Below, piece after piece: positions 41,446 to 49,512 of a DNA stretch of 64,000 nt; position 1 is the first letter of the stretch; every line of letters starts with the position of its first letter. Made by a program: the position numbers and the translations under genes. Source of the stretch: Galbitalea sp036499165 (GTDB taxonomy: Bacteria > Actinomycetota > Actinomycetes > Actinomycetales > Microbacteriaceae); NCBI GenBank assembly GCA_036499165.1, contig DASYEE010000127.1, positions 1 through 64,000 on the forward strand. Direction: 5' to 3'. The notes beneath the pieces are model-generated. The model was not told the origin of the DNA. It ran no database searches and worked only from the letters and a program-made list of their open reading frames with translations.

Positions 41446-42381
41446 GTGACCGAACATCGTCGGATGCTTCTCGACACCGCCGCCCTGTACTTCCGCGCCT
41501 TCCACGGCGTCCCAGACACTGTGCGGTCGCCGGGCGGTGAGCCCGTCAACGCGGTCCGCGGTCTGCTCGACATGATCGCGAAACTCGTCACCGACTTTGA
41601 GCCGACCGAGCTGGTGGCCTGCTGGGACAACCAGTGGCGACCGACATGGCGGGTCGCCCTGATCCCGTCATACAAGGCCCAACGCGTCGCGTCGGAAACC
41701 AAAGCAGGCTCGGTCGAGACGGTCCCGGACCAACTCACCGCGCAGGTGCCTGTCATCCGTGAAGTCCTGGATGCCCTCGCAATACCCATCGTCGGCGCCG
41801 ACGACCACGAAGCCGACGACGTGATCGGCACGCTGGCCCAGCGCGCCCACATCCCCGTCGACGTCGTCACCGGCGACCGCGATCTCTTCCAGGTCGTCGA
41901 CGATGCGCACAATGTGCGGGTCATCTACACCGGGCGCGGGATGTCGAACCTCGAGATCCTCACCGACTCCGCCCTGAAGACCAAGTACGGCATCGCGCCC
42001 GAGCAGTACGCCGACTTCGCCGTCATGCGCGGCGATCCATCGGACGGCCTTCCCGGCGTCGCCGGGATCGGGGAGAAAACTGCCGTATCCCTGCTGAGCG
42101 ACTTCGGCGACCTCGATGGCATCATCGCCGCAGCCTCGGATGACTCGTCCGCGCTGTCGGCAACGACCCGTACGAAGATCCTCGCCGCCGCCGAATACCT
42201 GGCGGTCGCGCCGACGGTCGTTCAGGTGGTGCGGAATCTCGAGCTACCGAGGTTCGACGCACACATCCGGCCGCGCACTCCAGAGCAGTCCGACATCCTC
42301 GACGGCCTCTCGACGAGGTGGGGACTCGGCGGATCACTCGACCGAGCGCGCCACGCGCTCGACTCCGTGCGTGCCTGGTAG
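41446..42381 (+). CDS. 5'-3' exonuclease (PolA N-terminal domain type)
   Basis: FEN-type nuclease of 311 residues, equivalent to the 5' nuclease domain of DNA polymerase I as a free protein. Metal-binding acidic motifs are visible: MLLDTAALYFRAFHGVP (start), ADDHEADDVIGTLA (about 122), VTGDRDLFQVV (about 143), and the helix-hairpin-helix MRGDPSDGLPGVAGIGEKTA (about 192). Expected to remove RNA primers or flaps in replication and repair. This stand-alone version is common in actinobacteria. Confidence 0.95.
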   Translation: MTEHRRMLLDTAALYFRAFHGVPDTVRSPGGEPVNAVRGLLDMIAKLVTDFEPTELVACWDNQWRPTWRVALIPSYKAQRVASETKAGSVETVPDQLTAQVPVIREVLDALAIPIVGADDHEADDVIGTLAQRAHIPVDVVTGDRDLFQVVDDAHNVRVIYTGRGMSNLEILTDSALKTKYGIAPEQYADFAVMRGDPSDGLPGVAGIGEKTAVSLLSDFGDLDGIIAAASDDSSALSATTRTKILAAAEYLAVAPTVVQVVRNLELPRFDAHIRPRTPEQSDILDGLSTRWGLGGSLDRARHALDSVRAW

Positions 42382-42407
42382 CCGGTGACGCCGACTGGCA
42401 CCCAGTC

Positions 42408-43193
42408 TCAGAGTTGGTCGGCCACGTCCCAGATCTGGCCTGTCTCGTTGGAACTCAGGTGCGCGACGAGAGCGGCACCGGAGTCTTCCGCCGTGAGCAG
42501 TCTCCCCGATTCATGGTTCGCGATGAACCGATCGTGAAGGCTGTGCCCGATCTGCTGCGGATCCTGGGCACGGATCCACCCCTGCATGGCGGTGTCCACT
42601 CCACCCGGCCGGTAAGCGTTGATCGTCACGCCGGTGTCGCCATATTCGGCGGCCATACTCACGGTCTGGGCTTCCAACGCCGCCTTCGTTGCGGCGTATG
42701 TGCTGCCACCGATCATCCCTTCAGGATGAGCGACCACGCCGCTGGACACGTTCACAATCCTCCCCCATCCTTCGGCGACCATGCCCGGCAGGAGATGGCC
42801 GGCAAGCAAGACGGGCGCGATGGTGTTCAGCCGGAACGCGTCAAGGATGCCGATCGCCGATAGCTCCGCGGAGGGGCCGAGCGGGGCGACCGTGCCCGCG
42901 TTGTTGATCAACAGATCGATGTGACCGACTCTCTCCTTCAGCAGGACCGCGAGGTCCTCGATCTGATACAGCTCGATCAGATTGGCGGGGAGGATCACCG
43001 CGGTTGCTCCGGCCTCACGAACGAGTTCTGCGGTGGTCTCGAGTTGTTGTTCCGTGCGCGCCACCAACGCGACCGCTCGCACTCCCGCTCTCGCCAGCGC
43101 GACGGCAGTCGCCTGGCCGATCCCACGCCCGGCACCTGTGACAACAGCAGTCCTCGCGGCCAGGAAACCCTCGCGCGCGATCGCCTCGGTCAC
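42408..43193 (-). CDS. Short-chain dehydrogenase/reductase
   Basis: Rossmann oxidoreductase of 261 residues. Cofactor motif TGAGRGIGQA (about residue 19), NNAGTVAPLG (about 95), catalytic Ser in IVNVSSGVVAHPEG and YxxxK in YAATKAAL (about 155-160). The residue after the first strand suggests NADP use but this is uncertain. Its start overlaps the end of the peroxiredoxin-like gene (ATGA), so the two form an operon controlled from the palindrome at 43830-43864. Confidence 0.92.
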   Translation of the reverse strand: MTEAIAREGFLAARTAVVTGAGRGIGQATAVALARAGVRAVALVARTEQQLETTAELVREAGATAVILPANLIELYQIEDLAVLLKERVGHIDLLINNAGTVAPLGPSAELSAIGILDAFRLNTIAPVLLAGHLLPGMVAEGWGRIVNVSSGVVAHPEGMIGGSTYAATKAALEAQTVSMAAEYGDTGVTINAYRPGGVDTAMQGWIRAQDPQQIGHSLHDRFIANHESGRLLTAEDSGAALVAHLSSNETGQIWDVADQL

Positions 43194-43828
43194 AGCCCCA
43201 GCCCTTCGAGCGCAGCGAGCACTTGGGCCGGCTCGGTTCTGGTGGTGTAATCCGGGTGGACGTCAATCCAGGCGAGCCGCCCATCGGAACCGACGATCGC
43301 GACGGTCGGCATCGGCAGCTCGATAGTCCCGTCTGCATTCACCTGCTCAAGGTCGAGGCCACGATTCAATTGCGCCTGCCGTGCCGCGTCCGACGGGTGC
43401 GTCAACACACCGAGTGCCTTCGCGATCTGATTTCCGGTATCGGACAACACGGCGAAGTCGAGTTCGTGCTTCTCCTGCATCGTCAATGAACCATCCGAGG
43501 CCTGCGGACTCACTGCGATCAATCGGATACCCCGAGCCGACAGGGCCTCTGAGAGCTCGTCCCGATAGACCCGCAGCGCGATATTGCAGAAGGGGCACCA
43601 CGAACCGCGATACAACACCACGACGGCGGCCTGGTCGGCCCGAATTTGCGAGATCGACGTCGATGCCCCGGTCGGGTCCACGAGTGTCGGGTCGGGGAAC
43701 ATCACCCCTGGCAGGGCATGCTGAGGCGCATCCATCCCCTGAAGCCGGGCCCGCTCCTGCCCGAAGGGATGTGCTGGATCAGGTGTCGGCAATTGGTCAA
43801 CGGCGGACGCAATGGGATGTTCGGTCAT
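43190..43828 (-). CDS. AhpC/TSA-family peroxiredoxin-like protein
   Basis: Thioredoxin-fold protein of 212 residues with VVLYRGSWCPFCNIALRVYR (about 76-95), where the first Cys of CPFC is the predicted peroxidatic cysteine and the second gives a redox pair. The N-terminal LVDPTGASTSISQIRADQAA matches the redoxin lead-in. It would reduce peroxides or alkyl hydroperoxides. First gene of a two-gene operon with an SDR; start lies two bases from the large palindrome. Confidence 0.9.
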   Translation of the reverse strand: MTEHPIASAVDQLPTPDPAHPFGQERARLQGMDAPQHALPGVMFPDPTLVDPTGASTSISQIRADQAAVVVLYRGSWCPFCNIALRVYRDELSEALSARGIRLIAVSPQASDGSLTMQEKHELDFAVLSDTGNQIAKALGVLTHPSDAARQAQLNRGLDLEQVNADGTIELPMPTVAIVGSDGRLAWIDVHPDYTTRTEPAQVLAALEGLGL

Positions 43829-43829
43829 G

Positions 43830-43864
43830 TTGCTAACGGTAAAGCATTAGTTTACCGTTAGCAA
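43830..43864. promoter_or_regulatory. 35-bp perfect-arm palindrome, divergent operator
   Basis: TTGCTAACGGTAAA (43830-43843), spacer GCATTAG, and the exact 14-base complement (43851-43864) fill the short gap between the peroxiredoxin-like gene and the CGNR regulator. It is the strongest operator-like element in the window and should bind the divergently encoded regulator. Confidence 0.7.
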
Positions 43865-43898
43865 AAGGAAAGGGAATGACACTGATGGGTTCACCGCA

Positions 43899-44447
43899 AT
43901 GACCGTGGGCGGTTCGATACCCGCGCCTGGCGAGGAAATCCACGTCTCGCTTGCCCTGGTCAATACGCGCGTCGCGGGGGCGGGGGGGCCACTGGACCGG
44001 CTGAGCACGCGCGAGGAACTCGCGGAGTGGTACACGCAGCAAGCGCTGCCCCCCGCGCGCCTCGCTGGTCAGGAGTTGGCTGCAGTCCATGCGCTCCGCG
44101 ACGACGCCCGGAGCGTCTTCGCCGCAATAGAACATCACGCACCCCTCCCAGTGCCCGCGGTGGCACGGATCAACCAAACGGCCAGTGAACCGGCTCACCC
44201 CGCGCTGGGCAGCGACCGATCTCTTCGCTGGCTCCCCATCGCATCCCCCTCCGCTCCAGCAGCCCTCGCTCGGGACCTCATCAACCTGTCGACCTCCAGC
44301 GAAGCGACTCTGCTGCGAACCTGTGCGGCCGACGACTGCGACCGGATGTTCCTCCTTCCCCATGGCCGGCAGATCTGGTGTTCAGCCCAATGCGGCAACC
44401 GCATCCGCGCGCGGCGGCACAGCACCGCCAACACGCGGATGAGCTGA
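43899..44447 (+). CDS. CGNR zinc-finger regulator
   Basis: Protein of 182 residues. The N-terminal about 130 residues match the stress-induced ABATE-type domain (LVNTRVAGAGGPLDRL). The C-terminal CGNR zinc finger is complete: LRTCAADDCDRMFL, then WCSAQCGNRIRARRH (four cysteines plus the CGNR signature). Predicted DNA-binding repressor or activator of the divergent peroxiredoxin-SDR operon through the 35-bp palindrome. A start upstream of 43899 is not supported. Confidence 0.88.
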   Translation: MTVGGSIPAPGEEIHVSLALVNTRVAGAGGPLDRLSTREELAEWYTQQALPPARLAGQELAAVHALRDDARSVFAAIEHHAPLPVPAVARINQTASEPAHPALGSDRSLRWLPIASPSAPAALARDLINLSTSSEATLLRTCAADDCDRMFLLPHGRQIWCSAQCGNRIRARRHSTANTRMS

Positions 44448-44467
44448 GTCGGAGTAACCGCGACCCT

Positions 44468-45871
44468 TCAGTTCGAGATGACTTTGTCGAAGACCTCGTT
44501 GAGGGCTTCGGTCGAACTGGGATGGGTATAGATGGAATTGCGGAGTTGCGTCGCGGTGATGCCGTGGCGCATGGCGAGGGTCACCGTGTTGATGATCTCC
44601 TGGGCGTCGATCGAGAGAATCGCAGCGCCGAGGAGGAGATCGGTGTCCGTGTCGACGATGAACTTCATCACTCCGCGGGTTTCTTCGACCGTGTAAGCGC
44701 GGGGCATGGCGACGATGTCGGCGACGTTCTCCCGCGAGACGGTGATGCGCTTGCCCTCTGCTCGGGCTTCGCGCTCGGTGAGGCCAGCCGTCGCCAGCGG
44801 TGGAGTCATGAAGAGCGTGTGCGGGACTGCAACCCTGTCGGTCGTCGTGCGCACGCCTTCGCCGAACAATTGGTCGAGGACGACGCGCGCATCATCGAGT
44901 GAGACGTAGGTGAATTGCGGGCCGCCGTTGACGTCACCGAGCGCATAAATATGCGGCTGGCTCGTGCGCAAGTGCTCGTCGACCTCGACCGCGCCCCGCG
45001 GAGTGATGTTCACGCCGGCGACTTCAAGGCCCAGCCCGGCACTGACAGGTCGGCGCCCAACTGCCGCAAGGATCGCGTCGGTCTGGATGGTGACGGTTTC
45101 GCCGTCTCGCTCGTAAGACAGGGTGGCAACCTCGCCCTCATCGCGAACGTCGACGACGCTGGTTCCCGTGATGATGTGGATGCCATCACCGGCGAGTATT
45201 GCCGTCGCGACCTCAGCGATATCCTCGTCCTCCCGGGGAAGAAGCCGGTCCGTCGCTTCGAGCACAGTGACATCGCTGCCGAAGTGCCGGTAGATCGAAG
45301 CGAACTCGAGGCCGAGGTAGCCGCCACCGATGATGACCAGATGCTGGGGCAGTCGATCCTTCTGGATCAGGTCAGTACTACTGACGAGGTGAGTACTGCT
45401 GGCGAGCCCCGCGACCGGCGGGAGGATCGGCTCCGAGCCGGTATTGATCACAATGGTGGACGCGGTGATGGTGATCCGGTCTGCACCATCACCGACACTG
45501 ACGGTATTCGGGTCGATGAACGTTGCCTTGCCGGTGATGACGGTCGCCGTGTCCTTGCCGTTCAGGCTCGCGAAGTTCCCCGCACGAAACAACGCGGTCA
45601 GAGCGCGAACGCCGGCAATCGAGTTGGCAAAGAACTCCTGGGCGTCGTCCTCCAACCGCTTCTCCCCTGAGTAATGGACAAGCATCTTGGTGGGCACGCA
45701 ACCGATGTTCGGGCACGTGCCGCCATACATGTTCTCGGAGGCTTCGACGAGGATCACTCGCTGGCCGGCGTCGGCCGCGGCGTGGGCAATCGTTTTGCCG
45801 CCCTTGCCGAAACCGACAACGAGGAGATCCGCAGTGAGGGCCGTACCTCCAGGAGTAGTGGTGATATCCAT
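44468..45871 (-). CDS. RclA-like flavoprotein disulfide reductase
   Basis: FAD-dependent pyridine nucleotide-disulfide oxidoreductase of 467 residues. FAD motif VVGFGKGGKTIAHAAADAG, redox cysteines in YGGTCPNIGCVPTKMLVH (about 49-55), NAD site IIGGGYLGLEFASIYRHFG, FAD-site YALGDVNGGPQF, and C-terminal dimer motif YTHPSSTEALNEVF. The spacing and NIGCVPTK form fit RclA, a copper/hypochlorite-related enzyme, rather than MerA (no C-terminal vicinal cysteines) or Lpd. It follows cupin and hydrolase genes on the same strand after 120 bases with an imperfect palindrome. Confidence 0.9.
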   Translation of the reverse strand: MDITTTPGGTALTADLLVVGFGKGGKTIAHAAADAGQRVILVEASENMYGGTCPNIGCVPTKMLVHYSGEKRLEDDAQEFFANSIAGVRALTALFRAGNFASLNGKDTATVITGKATFIDPNTVSVGDGADRITITASTIVINTGSEPILPPVAGLASSTHLVSSTDLIQKDRLPQHLVIIGGGYLGLEFASIYRHFGSDVTVLEATDRLLPREDEDIAEVATAILAGDGIHIITGTSVVDVRDEGEVATLSYERDGETVTIQTDAILAAVGRRPVSAGLGLEVAGVNITPRGAVEVDEHLRTSQPHIYALGDVNGGPQFTYVSLDDARVVLDQLFGEGVRTTTDRVAVPHTLFMTPPLATAGLTEREARAEGKRITVSRENVADIVAMPRAYTVEETRGVMKFIVDTDTDLLLGAAILSIDAQEIINTVTLAMRHGITATQLRNSIYTHPSSTEALNEVFDKVISN

Positions 45872-45899
45872 GCTGATTTTGCTCCGGAAGAGAGTCGTA

Positions 45900-45917
45900 T
45901 ACCCAAGATGTTTGGTA
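45900..45917. promoter_or_regulatory. Imperfect palindrome upstream of RclA-like gene
   Basis: TACCCAAGATGTTTGGTA pairs at 6 of 7 arm positions and lies 29 bases upstream of the RclA-like ATG. Operator candidate only. Confidence 0.35.
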
Positions 45918-45991
45918 ATTCTGGACTACCACGCTCGTATCGCGAACGGAATAGCCGGTCGCCGCGATAGCGGTACGTTGCGAGCCGCGGC

Positions 45992-46357
45992 TCAACTCAC
46001 TTCGACGAAGGTCGCGAGCGGCTGGGTGGTGTCCACGATGTACGTGGAGAGCATTCGTCCAGTTTCTGGCCCCAGGTCGAGCGCGTTATGCGGGGTCCCG
46101 GGCGGAATCAAGAATCCATCACCCGTGTTGAGCGTCAGGGAATCCTGCTCGTGAATCTTCATCTCTACGGTGCCGCCGAGGATATAGCCCACCTCTTCTC
46201 CGGGGTGCGTGTGCCAGCCGGATTCGACCCCAACGGGAATGACGGTCAGCACCTGGACGATGTCCCGGCCGGGTATCGACGACGACTTGTGTTGGATCTC
46301 GGTTCTCTTCAGCTTGCCGGCTAGTGCGTCGTGCGGCGGGGGCTCCACAGCGGACAT
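45992..46357 (-). CDS. Cupin-domain protein
   Basis: Single cupin domain of 121 residues. Motif 1 is GVESGWHTHPGEEVGYILGG, with His and Glu metal ligands, and motif 2 is GDGFLIPPGTPHNALD. Small cupins of this kind bind metal and may be dioxygenases, isomerases or sensors. Its ATG overlaps the upstream hydrolase stop by one base (TGATG), showing translational coupling. Confidence 0.9.
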   Translation of the reverse strand: MSAVEPPPHDALAGKLKRTEIQHKSSSIPGRDIVQVLTVIPVGVESGWHTHPGEEVGYILGGTVEMKIHEQDSLTLNTGDGFLIPPGTPHNALDLGPETGRMLSTYIVDTTQPLATFVEVS

Positions 46358-47085
46358 CAGGAGACCGCCCTCAGCGCTTTGAGTATGTGATCGGTTACAG
46401 CCTGTGGTTGCGACACCATGATGAGGTGCGATCCGTCGAGTTCCAGGATGTCCGCGCCCGCGCGATTCGCCATCATCGATGTCACGTCAGTGCCTGCCGC
46501 CTTGTCACCGGTGGCGATGACAGCCCACGATGGCAGCGTCTTCCACGCCGCGATCCCGTTGGGTTCATCGAACGCGGATGCCGCGACCGGCCGTTGCGAG
46601 GCGCCCAACACCGCAGACTGGGCATCCGGTAAATCCCCGCCGAAAATGGCATGAAATTGGTCGGGGTCTACGTAGAGATCGACTCCCAGCTGCCCATTGC
46701 CGAGTGGGAACGGAACTTGCACCAGGGCGGGCGCAAGGGCGCTGTCGCGGGATGTCCCTTCGACATCGCTGAGCTTTTCGCCTTCCTCGGGGGCGAACCC
46801 GTTGACGAAAACCAATCCGACGACGTTTGGCGCCTGAGCCGCGGCACCCGTGATCGTTGCACCGCCGTATGAGTGGCCAACCAAGAGCACGGGCCCGTCG
46901 AATGCGGCGACCACACTCGCCGTGTACGCGGCATCGCTGGCGATCCCCCGCAGTGGATTCGCCGGTGCCCGTACTTTCACTCCCGCCGCGAGCAACAATT
47001 CCGTTACCCCGGACCAACTCCCGGCGTCGGCGAACGCCCCGTGCACGAGCACGACCGTCGGTTGGTGGGCCTGCGCACTGTCCAT
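46357..47085 (-). CDS. Alpha/beta hydrolase
   Basis: Soluble hydrolase of about 242 residues from the ATG at 47085, which has GGAG upstream; an in-frame GTG at 47100 is the alternative. HGAFADAGSW gives the oxyanion strand (about residue 16), GHSYGGATITGAA the nucleophile Ser (about 80), and DGSHLIMVSQP the catalytic His. It resembles the EstC/salicylate-esterase-like group. In operon with the cupin gene, possibly also with the RclA-like gene. Confidence 0.9.
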   Translation of the reverse strand: MDSAQAHQPTVVLVHGAFADAGSWSGVTELLLAAGVKVRAPANPLRGIASDAAYTASVVAAFDGPVLLVGHSYGGATITGAAAQAPNVVGLVFVNGFAPEEGEKLSDVEGTSRDSALAPALVQVPFPLGNGQLGVDLYVDPDQFHAIFGGDLPDAQSAVLGASQRPVAASAFDEPNGIAAWKTLPSWAVIATGDKAAGTDVTSMMANRAGADILELDGSHLIMVSQPQAVTDHILKALRAVS

Positions 47086-47180
47086 TGATCCGCGCTCCAC
47101 TTCCGGGGGTTCGACATCGGCATCTGGACCCGCCTAAACCCTCCTCTTCGGCGCTCCCTGTGTCCATAGGGGATTCCAAG

Positions 47181-47194
47181 CCAATCCGGATTGG
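47181..47194. promoter_or_regulatory. Perfect 14-bp palindrome upstream of hydrolase
   Basis: CCAATCCGGATTGG within a longer ATTCCAAG...GGGTTCCAAA context, about 95 bases upstream of the hydrolase-cupin operon start. Operator candidate. Confidence 0.35.
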
Positions 47195-47341
47195 GTTCCA
47201 AACGGGTGCGCGCGAACGAGGTCCATTACAGTTACGAGCAACCGACGTTGGCAGCGCAATCAAAACCATGAAATCCCACTGGCCGAAATCCCTACAGCAG
47301 CTTCGAGGCCGAATGGAACAAGGGTGAGAAAGGTCGTTCTC

Positions 47342-47536
47342 ATGAGCACCGACGAATACGAAAAAGGTACCCGCCGAGGTGAGCAGATCCGACGGATGCA
47401 GGCCCACTACGGGCAACAACGACAACGCCACCTTTACAACCTCGGCATTGCAAACATAAAACGCCTGAACATCATGTTTCACGCCCACTCCGACGAATAC
47501 TGGCGAGGATACACGGATGGACAGCTCAAGGATTGA
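47342..47536 (+). CDS. Small basic hypothetical protein
   Basis: Sixty-four residues from the ATG at 47342, preceded by AGAAAGG (a GTG at 47324 is also in frame). Basic, Gln/Arg/Tyr-rich and hydrophilic (RRGEQIRRMQAHYGQQRQRH). Lower GC than its surroundings. No family recognised; moderate confidence that it is expressed. Confidence 0.5.
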   Translation: MSTDEYEKGTRRGEQIRRMQAHYGQQRQRHLYNLGIANIKRLNIMFHAHSDEYWRGYTDGQLKD

Positions 47537-47779
47537 CCAGTGCCAGTGGCTCGTTGTACTTCGCGAAAGAGCGCGCTAACCAGCACTTTTATGTGGAGTC
47601 GTTGCGATCGTCCTTATGGTGGGGCTCAGCAGTTTTGAGACCCCGCGCGTAAGAAACGTACGCGACGATGAGGCAGACGACGCCCGCGATGGGAAGAACG
47701 ACGGCGGCGAACGCCTCGAACCCGGCGGCACACCCCTTGCGCTCTAGGGGCGGGGGAGAACCTGTGGGACGGGCCGACC
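47537..47779. other. Intergenic stretch, no supported gene
   Basis: An open minus-strand frame here would encode a hydrophobic tail (AAVVLPIAGVVCLIVAYVSY) but has no in-frame start after the neighbouring stop, so it may be a decayed 3' end of a membrane gene. Nothing else seen. Confidence 0.3.
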
Positions 47780-48409
47780 TCAGCGACCCTGCTCGGTATG
47801 TCGCTGGGCTACACCGGCGACCAGAGCTGCCAGGCCGACGAGAAAAATAATGGACGGCAGAACGAAACCGATGACGGACGTCGGGTTCAGGATCTGCAGC
47901 GTCAGCAGCGCGAGGCCCAACGCGGCGAATACGATGCCGATCGCGAGGCCTGCCTTGAAATTGATGAACCAATGGGGCTGGGAGTTCTCCGCCGCGTTTG
48001 CAAATCGCGAGTTGGTTCGGTCAATCCACTCGCGGCCCTTGGCGGAGAGGAAGAATCGAGCCGCCACCGCGCCTGCGACTCCGAACACGACAGCGGCGGC
48101 AGTCAGAACAAATCCCACCACTCGGTGCGGAGGCGACAACCAGTAAGGAACACTCAGAACCAACATCAAGCAGGCGAACACTATGACAATGACCGGGAGG
48201 ACGCGCAGAGTGCTCTTTCTGTAAGCCGCAGACGCTCGCACGTCCGCCTCCAAAAATTTCTGCTGACGAACAGTTCGCTGAGCTCGAGGCTTTCGCATTA
48301 TTCGGTACTCAATCAGCAGCAGCACTGCCGCGACCGGGAAGAGCCCTACCAAGATCAGGGTCTGGACAGTCACGGGCATCCTTCCGACCCCTCTACCTTT
48401 CCGCGGCAA
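47780..48409 (-). CDS. Multi-pass membrane protein
   Basis: Protein of up to 209 residues (MPVTVQTLILVGLFPVAAVL at residue 11 may be the true start). About five hydrophobic segments separated by short loops; a conserved-looking cytoplasmic loop SAKGREWIDRTNSRFANAA lies mid-protein. I recognise no family. A gene for a second small membrane protein lies upstream on the same strand. Confidence 0.65.
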   Translation of the reverse strand: MPRKGRGVGRMPVTVQTLILVGLFPVAAVLLLIEYRIMRKPRAQRTVRQQKFLEADVRASAAYRKSTLRVLPVIVIVFACLMLVLSVPYWLSPPHRVVGFVLTAAAVVFGVAGAVAARFFLSAKGREWIDRTNSRFANAAENSQPHWFINFKAGLAIGIVFAALGLALLTLQILNPTSVIGFVLPSIIFLVGLAALVAGVAQRHTEQGR

Positions 48410-48513
48410 AGGTCTGCGAACTACCCCTTGCCAATCGCCAATCTCTCAAGCAGGCGAGTCTGGATGCGTCGCCGTCACGGAGCCGCTCCGGCGAGAATCT
48501 CTCTCGGTGGCAT

Positions 48514-48777
48514 TCAGTCGGCGCCGCGCTCTTCATCCTGTTCGTCTACCCGACGGACAATGTCATCCAGCTCGCGACGACTATTCATACGACCGGCGAC
48601 AACAACTCCGATAACGATGAGGACGCAGAGGGTGACACCTATGGCGGCGGGTAAACCGAAACCGATTCGCCCCGTCTGCGCCAGGATCAGTAGGGCGACG
48701 TCGACGACGAAGGCGGCACTTGCGATAAACACGAACACTCTTGTCGGAGCAGAAATCCGCCGCCACCAGTTCTTCAT
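48514..48777 (-). CDS. Small two-TM membrane protein
   Basis: Eighty-seven residues with two hydrophobic helices (VFVFIASAAFVVDVALLILA and AAIGVTLCVLIVIGVVVAG) and an acidic C-terminal tail (DDIVRRVDEQDEERGAD). No family recognised. Same strand as, and about 100 bases upstream of, the 209-residue membrane protein. Confidence 0.65.
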   Translation of the reverse strand: MKNWWRRISAPTRVFVFIASAAFVVDVALLILAQTGRIGFGLPAAIGVTLCVLIVIGVVVAGRMNSRRELDDIVRRVDEQDEERGAD

Positions 48778-49091
48778 GCTTTCAGTCTCGCGCGCGTTCT
48801 CAGAAGTCAGGTTGGCGTGGTCGCGTTGCTACCCGGCGGGGCTCGAGTCCCGCACCCCGTGAATGAGCCGCAACCTGCATTATCACTCCGGCATTATCTG
48901 AGGCGGTATTCGTTCGATTTCGTTGAAAATCAGCGCACACCCGCTCCGGAAATCACATCCCCCGCGGTTCCGAAATCTGCAGCTGTGGCAACCGTGTGCA
49001 AACGTCACCGATGTCTGCGACATCACGCTGACCTATGAAACTGTAAAACTGACCGACATCCTTGACCGCCCGTGGAGTGCACTGCGCGGGG
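48778..49091. other. Non-coding gap
   Basis: No gene supported. A GCGGG...CCCGC stem around GCTCGAGT (about 48836-48853) resembles a tRNA T-arm but has an eight-base loop and no other tRNA parts. The stretch 48900-49060 is comparatively AT-rich and may hold promoter elements for the genes reading left. Confidence 0.4.
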
Positions 49092-49508
49092 TTAGGCGAC
49101 TCCGGAGAGCACGCAGAGCGTCGGGGACGCCGCCACGAACTTCGCCTCGATGTTCCAGTCACGGTCGGTGCCAGCGCGAACGTGAACGGTCGTCTTGCCG
49201 ACGCCGATCGCCGTCGCTTTGGCCGAGGTGAAGAGGACTGTGATTTTGTAGTCCCGGCCCTTGCTCGATGTGTTGACGATACGGCCGCCAGCGACCCACC
49301 CGCCCTTGGCTGCGTCGCAGGAGTTCATAGCGACATCCCGGTGCAGTTTAGGGTTGTTCGGGACGGCGGGCGGCAGCGCGACATCCGTTACCGGTGCCTT
49401 GGTCGTGGACGGAGCCGGCGCGGGGGTCGCCGTCACACCGGTGCATCCGGCGAGCGAGATCAACGCGGCGATACCGCCTACCACGACACCCAAGCTTCTT
49501 CCGCGCAC
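49092..49508 (-). CDS. Small lipoprotein paired with large repeat protein (copy 2)
   Basis: Lipoprotein of 138 residues with lipobox SLAGCTG (Cys about 22), an Ala/Pro/Thr linker and a folded domain similar to copy 1: MNSCDAAKGGWVAGGRIVNTS, YKITVLFTSAKATAIGVGKT, and TLCVLSGVA at the end. The two mature cysteines, the WxAxGxIxN-type strand and the IGxxxxxVxV strand align with copy 1. It starts four bases after the stop of the 1,658-residue protein, so coupled expression is likely. Confidence 0.82.
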   Translation of the reverse strand: MRGRSLGVVVGGIAALISLAGCTGVTATPAPAPSTTKAPVTDVALPPAVPNNPKLHRDVAMNSCDAAKGGWVAGGRIVNTSSKGRDYKITVLFTSAKATAIGVGKTTVHVRAGTDRDWNIEAKFVAASPTLCVLSGVA

Positions 49509-49512
49509 CGAT

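Noticed and set aside
47589..47779. Small membrane protein on the minus strand (VVLPIAGVVCLIVAYVSYARG)
   Set aside because: No in-frame start codon after the preceding gene's stop; upstream the frame lies out of phase inside the 209-residue membrane protein gene.
48820..48860. tRNA-like T-arm (GCGGG, GCTCGAGT, CCCGC)
   Set aside because: Loop has eight bases and no D-arm, anticodon arm or acceptor stem could be fitted.
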